The notes below the pieces were generated by a model that saw nothing but the letters and a program-made list of their open reading frames with translations, searched no databases and was not told the origin of the DNA. A program made the translations under genes and the position numbers. Shown here piece after piece: positions 16,807-24,442 of a stretch of DNA of 61,210 nt (position 1 is its first letter; each line of letters starts with the position of its first letter). The stretch spans positions 1-61,210 of the forward strand of contig DASPZU010000085.1 in assembly GCA_035636095.1 (NCBI GenBank), in the 5' to 3' direction. This DNA is from Gp7-AA10 sp035636095 (GTDB taxonomy: Bacteria; Acidobacteriota; Thermoanaerobaculia; Gp7-AA8).

Positions 16807-18078
16807 TCACCGCTGCCGGATAGTCTGCGCAATGTAGTTGCCGTCGCCATCGCGGTAGGCCTTCACCACCACGGGGTCGCCCTCGCGAAGCCGGTCGGCG
16901 GTGGTGTAACCGCCGGTCTTGTTGCGGACCACAAAATCCTCCAGGACGTAGAGCGTGACGGTGCGGTTGTTATCGGCCTCCCTCACCACCAGCCGCGGGC
17001 CGTTGTTGAGCGACTGCGCAACCGTTCCGTAGATCGTGATGGCGCCGAGGATGTCGCCATAGGGACGGGGGGACGGTTGGGGAGCTGCGGGGGGAGCGGG
17101 TCCGAGTGGCTCATCGCCAAATCGCACCGTCGACGCCATGAAGATATCGCCGCTATAGCTGCCGCTCAGATCGACCTGATCGCCGACCTGCATGTCGGCA
17201 GCGCGCACGCGCCGGCCGGAGGAGTCGACAGCTGACGAGACATCGACACGCACTTCGTTGCGTCCGTTATCGACTCGAACGATGTTGGTTCGCCGATCGA
17301 TGGACGTGACACGACCCGACAGCGCACCGACCTGCACAATCGATCCCCCCGATTCCTGCGTGCTCTGGACGACGTCGATCGTCCGCGCACGAATCTCGCC
17401 GCCGGTATTCGTCGATCCTTCCGCCTGGATGCGAATGCGATCGCCGGGCTCGAGGTTGGCGACTTTGTAAACGGTATTTTTGTAATACACCGGCGTCGAT
17501 GTCGCCGCGCGAATGGTGATCATCTCGCGGCGATCGGTCTCGATCACGATCCGTCCGTCGGCGGCATTGACCTGTCGGACGACGCCTTCAACCCGACCCG
17601 GCTGCACGGGCGTCGTGCTCGGCGTTGTGCTCGTGACGGTCGGCGGAGACACGGTGTTAGGCGTTCTCGTTTGACCGACGCCGGTCTGCGGTGCTTCGAC
17701 CGGCCGGCCGAGAAGTGTGACGTATTCCGCGGCCAGGACAGCGGTATTTCGCCCGACGCCGCGAACCTCGACGCGATCGCCCACGCGCAGATTCGCGAAT
17801 CCCGTGCTGCCGATGAAAACTTCCGGCGATCCGTTGATCGTTCCGCCGAATCCGTTGTACTGCGTCGACACCGCGTCGGCTTCGACCGTGACCGTTCCGT
17901 ATTGATCATCATCCGGTCGAACGGTGAACCGCCGTCGCCCTTCGTCGACATCGGCCACCGTGCCGACCAGGCTGCCGCGCGAACCTTCGCGGACATCCGC
18001 ACTTGTCCGCCATTGAGTACCCGACTGTCCGAAAGCGGAGACAGCGATGAGAAACAAAAACGCTGACTTACGGAGCAT
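16807..18078 (-). CDS. Secreted protein with repeated DUF5666-like domains
   Basis: 423 residues. A signal peptide (MLRKSAFLFLIAVSAFGQ) precedes several ~70-residue beta-rich repeats. Each has a GDRVEVRGVG / GDRIRIQAEGS / GDQVDLSGSY / GDPVVVKAY type strand, the hallmark of DUF5666 or OB-like repeats. A Pro/Thr-rich linker (SPPTVTSTTPSTTP) separates the first two repeats from the rest. The function of the family is unknown; secreted or outer-surface location is inferred from the leader. No operon partner is evident: the flanks are a repeat on one side and guanine deaminase 43 bp upstream on the other. Confidence 0.8.
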   Translation of the reverse strand: MLRKSAFLFLIAVSAFGQSGTQWRTSADVREGSRGSLVGTVADVDEGRRRFTVRPDDDQYGTVTVEADAVSTQYNGFGGTINGSPEVFIGSTGFANLRVGDRVEVRGVGRNTAVLAAEYVTLLGRPVEAPQTGVGQTRTPNTVSPPTVTSTTPSTTPVQPGRVEGVVRQVNAADGRIVIETDRREMITIRAATSTPVYYKNTVYKVANLEPGDRIRIQAEGSTNTGGEIRARTIDVVQSTQESGGSIVQVGALSGRVTSIDRRTNIVRVDNGRNEVRVDVSSAVDSSGRRVRAADMQVGDQVDLSGSYSGDIFMASTVRFGDEPLGPAPPAAPQPSPRPYGDILGAITIYGTVAQSLNNGPRLVVREADNNRTVTLYVLEDFVVRNKTGGYTTADRLREGDPVVVKAYRDGDGNYIAQTIRQR

Positions 18079-18121
18079 GGTTACCTCCTGCGGCCTCGCA
18101 GGCGCAAACCATACGCCAGAC

Positions 18122-19402
18122 TCACTGCCGGTGCATGACTTCGCGTCCGGCGATGGTCGCGCTCTGGACGACGCGGTCGTCGCCCATGAAAATCAATCCC
18201 GCCAGAAGGTCCTCGATATTCGCAGCACGCGCGCTCCGGATCGAGATCAAGGGCGTGGCACGAAGGTTCAACACCAGGAAATCCGCCGACTTGCCGGCCT
18301 CGAGGCTGCCGGTTTCGGCATCGAAGGACAGTGCACGCGCACCGCCGAGTGTCGCGAGATACCACAGCTCGAACGGACTGAGCGAGACGCCCTGGACCTG
18401 CTGCACTTTGTAGGCGTCGGCCATGGCAGTGAACATCGAGGGCGTGGTGCCGGCGCCGATGTCCGTTCCGAGTCCAACCACGACGCCGGAATCCATCACG
18501 TGATGTAGCCGAAAGAGTCCGCTGCCGAGAAAAAGGTTCGAGTTCGGACAATGCGAGATGCGCGCTCCGCGGCGCGCGAGAAGGTCGAGCTCTTCCTCGG
18601 TGAGGTGCACGCCGTGCGCGAGGACGGTGCGCTCGTCGAGCAGTCCGTAGCGATCGTAGACATCCGCGTATTCGGCTTCGTGAAAAAGCTCATGCACCCA
18701 TGTCACTTCGGTGGTGTTTTCGGAAATGTGGGTGTGAACGTAAGCATCGGAAAACTCGCGCTTCAAATCGCCGGCCCGCCCGAGGAGCTCGGGCGTCGAG
18801 GTCGGCGCGAATCGTGGCGTGATCGCATATCGCAGAAGACCGCGGTTGTGCCATTTCAGCAGCAGCTCCCGGCTCTGCGCGTACGATGTCTGCGCCTTCT
18901 CCAGCAGGGCATCGGGGGCGTTGCGATCCATCATGGCCTTCCCGATGATTCCGCGAAATCCGCGACGCTCCGCTTCCGCGAAGAAGATGTCGGTCGCTTC
19001 GGCGTGGATGGTCGAGAAAATCAGCGCGCACAACGTGCCGTTGCGCAGAAGCTCGTCGAAGAACGCGCGCGCGATGGTGGCCGCGTGTTTCGGGTCGCTG
19101 AATTTCGCCTCGGTCGGGAATGTGTAGCGGTTCAGCCATTCCAGCAGATGCCCCCCGTACGATCCGATCATCTCCAGCTGCGGCGCGTGCAGGTGCGTGT
19201 CGAAAAAGCCGGGGGTGATCAGCGCTTCGTGGCCGAGGTCGACCACCTCGCCGGAAGGGTGCTCCTTCCACGGCCCGACGCCCGCGATGCGCAATCCATC
19301 GATAGCCAGGTATCCGTCATCAAGAAACAGGTAGGACGTTGCTGGGTCGTTCCGAAATGGGTCGGCGATCGGCGTGAATATCCGCGCCCGGAACAGCTTC
19401 AC
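18122..19402 (-). CDS. guaD: Guanine deaminase
   Basis: 426 residues of the amidohydrolase superfamily. The metal ligands are the HxH in PGFFDTHLHAPQ, His in HTHISENT, His in LAHGVHL and the Asp in GLGTDIGAG. FDTHLHAPQ and SHCPNSNLFLGSGLF are typical of guanine deaminase, which converts guanine to xanthine in purine salvage or catabolism. It begins with ATG and overlaps the end of the upstream exonuclease gene by 4 nt, so the two are coupled. The C-terminal half contains the usual ATLGGARAL and KSADFLVLN segments. Confidence 0.93.
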   Translation of the reverse strand: MKLFRARIFTPIADPFRNDPATSYLFLDDGYLAIDGLRIAGVGPWKEHPSGEVVDLGHEALITPGFFDTHLHAPQLEMIGSYGGHLLEWLNRYTFPTEAKFSDPKHAATIARAFFDELLRNGTLCALIFSTIHAEATDIFFAEAERRGFRGIIGKAMMDRNAPDALLEKAQTSYAQSRELLLKWHNRGLLRYAITPRFAPTSTPELLGRAGDLKREFSDAYVHTHISENTTEVTWVHELFHEAEYADVYDRYGLLDERTVLAHGVHLTEEELDLLARRGARISHCPNSNLFLGSGLFRLHHVMDSGVVVGLGTDIGAGTTPSMFTAMADAYKVQQVQGVSLSPFELWYLATLGGARALSFDAETGSLEAGKSADFLVLNLRATPLISIRSARAANIEDLLAGLIFMGDDRVVQSATIAGREVMHRQ

Positions 19403-20334
19403 TCGCGGATTGTAAGCGGATTCGCCGGTATTTCTTCTTCAGGCTCGTCGGGTGTAATCAGCTTCTCGAAGACCATGGCCTGATGCGTACCGGCGATGGC
19501 GGGCGCGGGCTCGGTGGCCTCGAGCGATGCGGTCAGCTCGAGCGACGTCTGCGTCACGGCCTGCACGAAGGGCGACTCGCTGGTCGGGACCAGCGGCGCC
19601 TCTTCCTTCTTGCCGCGCAGCTCCTTCTCCTCCGACTCGCGAAATTCCTTGTTGAACATCAGAAGCGTCGGCGCGATTTTTTCGTACAGTTCGAGCGTCG
19701 CTCGAACATCGTCGAGGCAGTAATCGGCAATCTCGCGATGGCGTCCGGCGCGGTACCACGACTCCACGCTGCGGCCATCGAATCCTTCATGCTTTGAAGT
19801 CGCGATGCCAAACGCTTTGCACGCCAGATCGAGATTGAACTTGAACTGACGGTTGTTGGTCGTGCCGAAGAAGTTCAGCGCCTCGCGAACGTCGCAATTC
19901 GGGTGCATCTGATAGCGATAGCCGACCAGATCGCGCTTCGGCGCCACGCCGTTGATGGCGGAGCGAATCATCAAAAACGGTCCGTCGAATTGCCGGCCGT
20001 TGAACGAAATGAAGCGCGAGTCGGCGTCGAACCACTCCCAGAATTTTTCGAGAATCTGCTTCTCGGTTCCCGAGATGTACGTCCTGAGTCCGGCGCGCTC
20101 GACCCGAACGTCGGTCTGACCGGGCATTTCGTAAAGCGCGCACGAACGGCCGTCATCGATGCGGATCACACCGATCGCCACAATCTTTCCTCGGAACGGC
20201 GACAAACCACCGGCGCGCTTGGTCTCCTCAGCGCCGTCTTCCGTCTGTCCCTTGATCAGATACTCGCGGACATACGGATCGTGCTCTTCCCACGGAATGC
20301 CGACCGTCTCGATATCGATGACGAGTTTTTTCAT
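19399..20334 (-). CDS. PolB-like 3'-5' exonuclease
   Basis: 311 residues. The three exonuclease motifs of the DEDDy type are visible: DIET (residues 6-9), FNGRQFD in the middle and YCLDDVRA. This is the stand-alone family related to the DNA polymerase B exonuclease domain (PF10108-like). The last ~80 residues are a low-complexity Glu/Ala/Pro-rich extension. Activity on single-stranded DNA or RNA is assumed from the family, not shown. It is coupled to guaD by ATGA and lies 18 nt downstream of mdh, so the three form a likely operon. Confidence 0.85.
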   Translation of the reverse strand: MKKLVIDIETVGIPWEEHDPYVREYLIKGQTEDGAEETKRAGGLSPFRGKIVAIGVIRIDDGRSCALYEMPGQTDVRVERAGLRTYISGTEKQILEKFWEWFDADSRFISFNGRQFDGPFLMIRSAINGVAPKRDLVGYRYQMHPNCDVREALNFFGTTNNRQFKFNLDLACKAFGIATSKHEGFDGRSVESWYRAGRHREIADYCLDDVRATLELYEKIAPTLLMFNKEFRESEEKELRGKKEEAPLVPTSESPFVQAVTQTSLELTASLEATEPAPAIAGTHQAMVFEKLITPDEPEEEIPANPLTIRE

Positions 20335-20352
20335 GGACGGGTTGGGACGATT

Positions 20353-21282
20353 TTAGGCCGCGACTTTGAGCTTGTCGACGAGTTCCTTGACCGCACCCGC
20401 AGACTTGTCGAGCGCAGCCCTCTCCTCGCTGGTCAATTTGATCTCGATGATCTGTTCGATTCCATTGCGACCGAGCTTCACCGGCACGCCGACATACAGT
20501 CCGCGGATACCGTATTCACCCTGAAGAAACGCAGCGCACGGCAGAATCTTCCGTTTGTCCTTCAGGATTGCCTCGACCATCTCAACGGTCGAGGCCGCCG
20601 GCGCATACCACGCTGAGGTCTTCAGCAGGTTGACGATCTCCGCGCCGCCGTTGCGCGTCCGATCGACGATGGCGTCGATGCGATCCTTCGCGATCAACTC
20701 GGTGATCGGAATTCCAGCGACCGTGGAGTATCGCGGCAAGGGCACCATCGTGTCGCCGTGGCCGCCCAGAACGAATGCATGCGTATTTTCCACCGAAACG
20801 TTGAGCTCCATGGCGATGAAGGCGCGCATGCGGGCGGAGTCGAGGATGCCGGCCATGCCGACCACGCGCTGGCGCGGAAATCGCGAAACGCGCCGCGCGA
20901 CTTCGCACATCGCATCGAGCGGATTCGAGACCACGACCAGGATGCTGTCCGGCGAGCGCTTCACCACCTCGCGCGTGACAGCGGAAACGATCTCCTCGTT
21001 CTTCCACAGCAGATCGTCGCGGCTCATTCCCGGTTTTCGTGGCAGGCCGGCCGTGATCACGACGATGTCGGAGTTCTCCGTGCCGTCATAGCTGTTCGAT
21101 CCTTTGAGGATCGAGTCGTACTTCTCGACCGGAGCGGTCTCCATCAGATCGAGCGATTTGCCCTGTGGAACGCCCTCGATGATGTCGACCACCACCACGT
21201 CGGCCAGCTCCTTGTGCGCGATTCCCTGCGCCACTGTGGCACCGACGTTGCCGCCGCCCACGACGGTCACTTTTGTTTTCAT
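20353..21282 (-). CDS. mdh: Malate dehydrogenase (LDH-like type)
   Basis: 309 residues. The NAD-binding GGGNVGATVA, the mobile-loop Arg residues in GLPRKPGMSRDDLL, the NPLDAMCEVA strand and the catalytic His in VLGGHGDTMVP are present. The Arg in the LPRKPG position fits malate rather than lactate specificity. It oxidises malate to oxaloacetate in the TCA cycle. GGAAGAGG lies 9 nt before the ATG. It is divergent from the DNA ligase gene, with a 34-bp shared upstream region, and leads the exonuclease-guaD run. Confidence 0.96.
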   Translation of the reverse strand: MKTKVTVVGGGNVGATVAQGIAHKELADVVVVDIIEGVPQGKSLDLMETAPVEKYDSILKGSNSYDGTENSDIVVITAGLPRKPGMSRDDLLWKNEEIVSAVTREVVKRSPDSILVVVSNPLDAMCEVARRVSRFPRQRVVGMAGILDSARMRAFIAMELNVSVENTHAFVLGGHGDTMVPLPRYSTVAGIPITELIAKDRIDAIVDRTRNGGAEIVNLLKTSAWYAPAASTVEMVEAILKDKRKILPCAAFLQGEYGIRGLYVGVPVKLGRNGIEQIIEIKLTSEERAALDKSAGAVKELVDKLKVAA

Positions 21283-21316
21283 GCGCTAACCTCTTCCGGG
21301 GCGCGGATTCTATCGC

Positions 21317-22939
21317 ATGCTTTCCGACTTCACCGTGGTCGCAAACGCGATCGCAGCTACGACGAAGAAAAACGAGAAGGAGCGGCTTCTGGCGGACTAT
21401 CTCCGCACGCTCGACGACGCATCGCTGGAGCGCACGGTGGTCTTCTTTTCCGGATCACCCTTTCCGCGACGCGACGAACGCGTCACGGGCGTCGGCGGAG
21501 CGATCATCAGCGATGCCGCGGCGGCGGTCACCGGGAGAAGTTCCGACGCCATCTGGGCCTCGTGGTCGAAGCACGGCGATGCCGGCGACACGCTGGCCGA
21601 CAACTTCGCAAGCGATCCGGCGCGCACGATCACTCTCTCCGAGCTCGGCGAATATTTCGATCGCGTCGCACAGACGGCCGGCGCCAACGAGAAGAAAAGC
21701 ATCCTCACCGAGCTGCTGCGGAAAGTGGATGCTCAGGGAGCACGCTACGTCGTGAAGATTCTGGTCGGCGAACTTCGTATCGGACTGCAGGAAGGACTGG
21801 TCGAGTCGGCAATCGCGAAAGCATTCGGACCAAAAGTCGATGCCGTCCGCCGAGCCAACATGTTCACCGGGGACATCGGTGCGACGGCGCTGCTCGCGAA
21901 GAGCGACGCGCTCGAAAGCGTGAAGATGACTCTCTTTCATCCCTTCGCGTTCATGCTTGCGCAACCGGAGGAAGATCCGCAGGAGATCGCGGCGGCGTTA
22001 GGCGCCGGTGCGTTCGCGGACGACAAATACGATGGCATCCGCGCGCAGCTTCACAGCGATGGAAAAGAAGTCCGAATCTACTCGCGAACCCTGGACAACG
22101 TGACGCATCGGTTCCCTGAGATCGAGGCCGCGGCACGGCAGCTCGACGGCAGCGTCATCTTCGACGGCGAGATCGTCGCGTTCAGCGATCGCATCCTCCC
22201 TTTCGCCGTCATCCAAACTCGTCTGGGCCGCCGCAAGGTGTCGGAAGCGCTGTTGCGGGAGGCGCCGGTCGCCTTTTTCGCGTTCGATCTTCTGTTCGAA
22301 AACGGCGAGGCGCTTTTCGAATTGCCGTTGAGCGAGCGCCTGACGCGACTTCGAAACATCGTTCGCGGCGGCGCGATCCGACTCTCGGATCAGACGCCCA
22401 TTCGCGACGCCGCGCACGTCGACGAACTGTTCGAGGCCGCCCGTGCCCGCGCGAACGAGGGCCTGGTCGTCAAGGATCCCGGATCGATCTACACGCCCGG
22501 GCGCCGTGGTAAGTCATGGCTGAAGTACAAAAAGGCTTTGGCGACGCTCGACTGCGTCGTCACGGCCGCCGAATACGGTCATGGCAAGCGACGCAGCGTG
22601 CTGTCCGACTACACCTTCGCCGTCCGCCGCGATCAGGAGCTCGTCAACATCGGGAAGGCGTATTCGGGTCTGACCGACGTCGAGATCGATCAGCTCACCA
22701 AACACTTCAAGGAGACAACCACCGCGCGTTACGGCCCGGTTCACATGGTGGAGCCGCGCGTCGTTCTCGAGATCGCGTTCGACCGGATCCAGGAGTCCTC
22801 GCGCCACAAATCGGGGTATGCGCTTCGCTTTCCACGAATTGCGCGCATCCGCGACGATAAGACCGTCGAGCAGATCTCAACCATCGACGAAGTTCGCCGT
22901 ATCTACGAAGGGCAATTGAAGCGCGAGAAAGGAGCCTGA
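21317..22939 (+). CDS. lig: ATP-dependent DNA ligase
   Basis: 540 residues in the archaeal/eukaryal layout: an N-terminal DNA-binding domain (about 1-200), the adenylation domain with the AMP-accepting Lys in DDKYDGIRAQLH, later FDGEIVAF, FFAFDLLF and GLVVKDPGS motifs, and the terminal GKSWLKYKK that starts the OB domain. It seals nicks in duplex DNA. It has no polymerase or nuclease domains as in LigD, and no Ku gene is near, so a role in non-homologous end joining is not supported here. The stop is 1 nt before the PspC gene. Confidence 0.94.
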   Translation: MLSDFTVVANAIAATTKKNEKERLLADYLRTLDDASLERTVVFFSGSPFPRRDERVTGVGGAIISDAAAAVTGRSSDAIWASWSKHGDAGDTLADNFASDPARTITLSELGEYFDRVAQTAGANEKKSILTELLRKVDAQGARYVVKILVGELRIGLQEGLVESAIAKAFGPKVDAVRRANMFTGDIGATALLAKSDALESVKMTLFHPFAFMLAQPEEDPQEIAAALGAGAFADDKYDGIRAQLHSDGKEVRIYSRTLDNVTHRFPEIEAAARQLDGSVIFDGEIVAFSDRILPFAVIQTRLGRRKVSEALLREAPVAFFAFDLLFENGEALFELPLSERLTRLRNIVRGGAIRLSDQTPIRDAAHVDELFEAARARANEGLVVKDPGSIYTPGRRGKSWLKYKKALATLDCVVTAAEYGHGKRRSVLSDYTFAVRRDQELVNIGKAYSGLTDVEIDQLTKHFKETTTARYGPVHMVEPRVVLEIAFDRIQESSRHKSGYALRFPRIARIRDDKTVEQISTIDEVRRIYEGQLKREKGA

Positions 22940-22940
22940 C

Positions 22941-23129
22941 ATGCCTCTCCGTCGTTCACGCAAACATAAATTGATCGCAGGGGTTTGCGGCGGAATCGCG
23001 GAATGGCTGGGCTGGAGCCCGAACGCCGTGCGGGTGCTGTATGTTCTCGTCTCGGTCGTGTCGGCCGCCTTCCCGGGGATCATTGTGTACATCGTTCTCT
23101 GGATCGTGATGCCGGAAGCGGCCGACTGA
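22941..23129 (+). CDS. PspC domain protein
   Basis: 62 residues, a complete short PspC family member. It starts PLRRSRKHKLIAGVCGGIAE and has one hydrophobic segment (VLYVLVSVVSAAFPGIIVYIVLWIVMP). PspC proteins take part in envelope stress response in some bacteria, but short stand-alone forms are of unknown function. AAAGGAG lies before the ATG. It is 1 nt after the ligase stop and 17 nt before metX, so it may be cotranscribed with both. Confidence 0.88.
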   Translation: MPLRRSRKHKLIAGVCGGIAEWLGWSPNAVRVLYVLVSVVSAAFPGIIVYIVLWIVMPEAAD

Positions 23130-23146
23130 ATTACGATTCGCGGTTC

Positions 23147-24259
23147 ATGCCGCAGCTCCTGCAAGACACATTCATCTCGGCGCCGCCGAAGGATCTGCTC
23201 CTCGAGGAAGGATTCCGTTTCTCGCACGGCGAGACCATCGCGCCGTTCACGATCCGATATGAGACCTTCGGGGAGCTGAACGCCGACCGCTCCAACGCCA
23301 TCCTGGTGTGCCACGCGTTGTCGGCCAACGCGCATGCCGCCGGCAAGTACACAACCTCGGACGAGGAACGGGCCGGGTGGTGGGATGGTCTGGTCGGCTA
23401 CGGCAAGGGCATCGATCTCGAAAAATACTTCGTCGTTTGCGCGAACCTTCCCGGTTCGTGCTACGGGACGACGGCCCCTTTCTCGATCGATCCCGCCACT
23501 GGCAAACAGTACGGATCCCGATATCCCTGGCCGACCATCGAAGACATGGTCCATTCTCAAAAACTCGTGCTGGAACACCTCGGCATCTCGCGACTGCACT
23601 CGATCGCCGGCGGGTCGTTAGGCGGAATGCAGGTATTGATGTGGACCGCACTCTATCCGGGCTGGGCGAACTCGATCATGGCGATGGCCTGCGGCGCCGC
23701 GGTGCCGGTCTCCGGAATCGCATGGCACATCATCGGCCGTAAGATCATCGAGAGCGATACGCGATTCCACAGCGGCGACTACTACGACAATCCCGAGCCG
23801 CTGCGCGGTCTGCAGGTGGCGCGAATGGTGGGCCACATGACCTACCTCTCCGCGCAGGCGTTGCAATCGAAATTCGGTCGAAGGCGCCGCGGCAACACGC
23901 GGCAATTCGAGATCGACTCGTATTTCGAGTATCAGGGCCAGAAGTTCGCGAAGCAGTACGACGCCAACTCATACATCCGTGTGCAGGCGGCCATGGACGA
24001 AATGGATCTCGACGAGCAGTTCGGATCGCTCGAGCGCGCATTCGCGCAGTGGCGCGGCAGGACGCTGCTGGTGTCGTTCGACACCGACTGGCTTTTTCCG
24101 GTCCCGGAGGTCGAGCGCGTCGAGCGCGCGATGCAGACGAACGGCACGCCGGTAACGCACGAGCGCATCGCGTCCTCGAACGGTCACGATACTTTTCTGA
24201 TCGATTACGACCTGATCACACCGCCGGTGCGCGCGTTTCTGATGGGGTCAGGTCTTTGA
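23147..24259 (+). CDS. metX: Homoserine O-acetyltransferase
   Basis: 370 residues, alpha/beta hydrolase fold. The nucleophile Ser is in IAGGSLGGMQVLMW, the Asp in SFDTDWLFP and the His in SSNGHDTFLID. YETFGELNADRSNAILVCHALS is typical of MetX, which makes O-acetyl- (or O-succinyl-) homoserine for methionine synthesis. The ATG at 23147 was chosen because MetX proteins start near here; no clear ribosome site. Odd: the last five residues (MGSGL) and the stop are encoded by the terminal repeat of an inserted element; the presumed ancestral end is preserved downstream, at 24441-24455. Confidence 0.94.
   Translation: MPQLLQDTFISAPPKDLLLEEGFRFSHGETIAPFTIRYETFGELNADRSNAILVCHALSANAHAAGKYTTSDEERAGWWDGLVGYGKGIDLEKYFVVCANLPGSCYGTTAPFSIDPATGKQYGSRYPWPTIEDMVHSQKLVLEHLGISRLHSIAGGSLGGMQVLMWTALYPGWANSIMAMACGAAVPVSGIAWHIIGRKIIESDTRFHSGDYYDNPEPLRGLQVARMVGHMTYLSAQALQSKFGRRRRGNTRQFEIDSYFEYQGQKFAKQYDANSYIRVQAAMDEMDLDEQFGSLERAFAQWRGRTLLVSFDTDWLFPVPEVERVERAMQTNGTPVTHERIASSNGHDTFLIDYDLITPPVRAFLMGSGL
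24211..24240. repeat. Left copy of 30-bp direct repeat flanking an inserted element
   Basis: Identical to 24413-24442. It encodes LITPPVRAFL at the end of metX. The bases on both sides differ between the two copies, so the duplication is exactly 30 bp. Confidence 0.9.
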
Positions 24260-24412
24260 TTCCCGCCAGGCTCTACTCAGTGAAGAGCCTTTTATTTCAG
24301 GAAGATGCGCAGTCGAGAAAAATGCGCGATACGCTGCATCCTCAACGTTCTGAATTAGTTCCACTACCGGGAGAGCGTAGCCACAATCAAAGACCTGACC
24401 CCATCGCCTCGC
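24241..24412. mobile_element. Non-autonomous MITE-like element between metX and topA
   Basis: It is bounded by a perfect 21-bp inverted repeat (24241-24261 and 24385-24405) with core GGGGTCAGGTCTTTGAT. Seven extra bases follow on the right, then the second copy of the 30-bp direct repeat. There is no ORF for a transposase. Inside are a terminator-like hairpin and about 90 bases of unrecognised sequence. I recall this terminal sequence near IS200/RAYT-type transposases, but that is from memory and was not searched. Confidence 0.75.
24268..24297 (+). terminator. Rho-independent terminator after metX
   Basis: Stem AGGCTCT/AGAGCCT (24268-24274 and 24284-24290), 9-base loop, then TTTATTT. It lies 8 nt after the metX stop, inside the inserted element. 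Confidence 0.7.
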
Positions 24413-24442
24413 CCTGATCACACCGCCGGTGCGCGCGTTTCT
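24413..24442. repeat. Right copy of 30-bp direct repeat
   Basis: Identical to 24211-24240. It covers the last codons and stop of topA on the minus strand. In the metX frame it continues as FLQAR and a TGA stop at 24453-24455. Confidence 0.9.

Noticed and set aside
21317..22939. DNA ligase as part of an NHEJ system
   Set aside because: No Ku gene, polymerase or nuclease domain is present in or near the gene.
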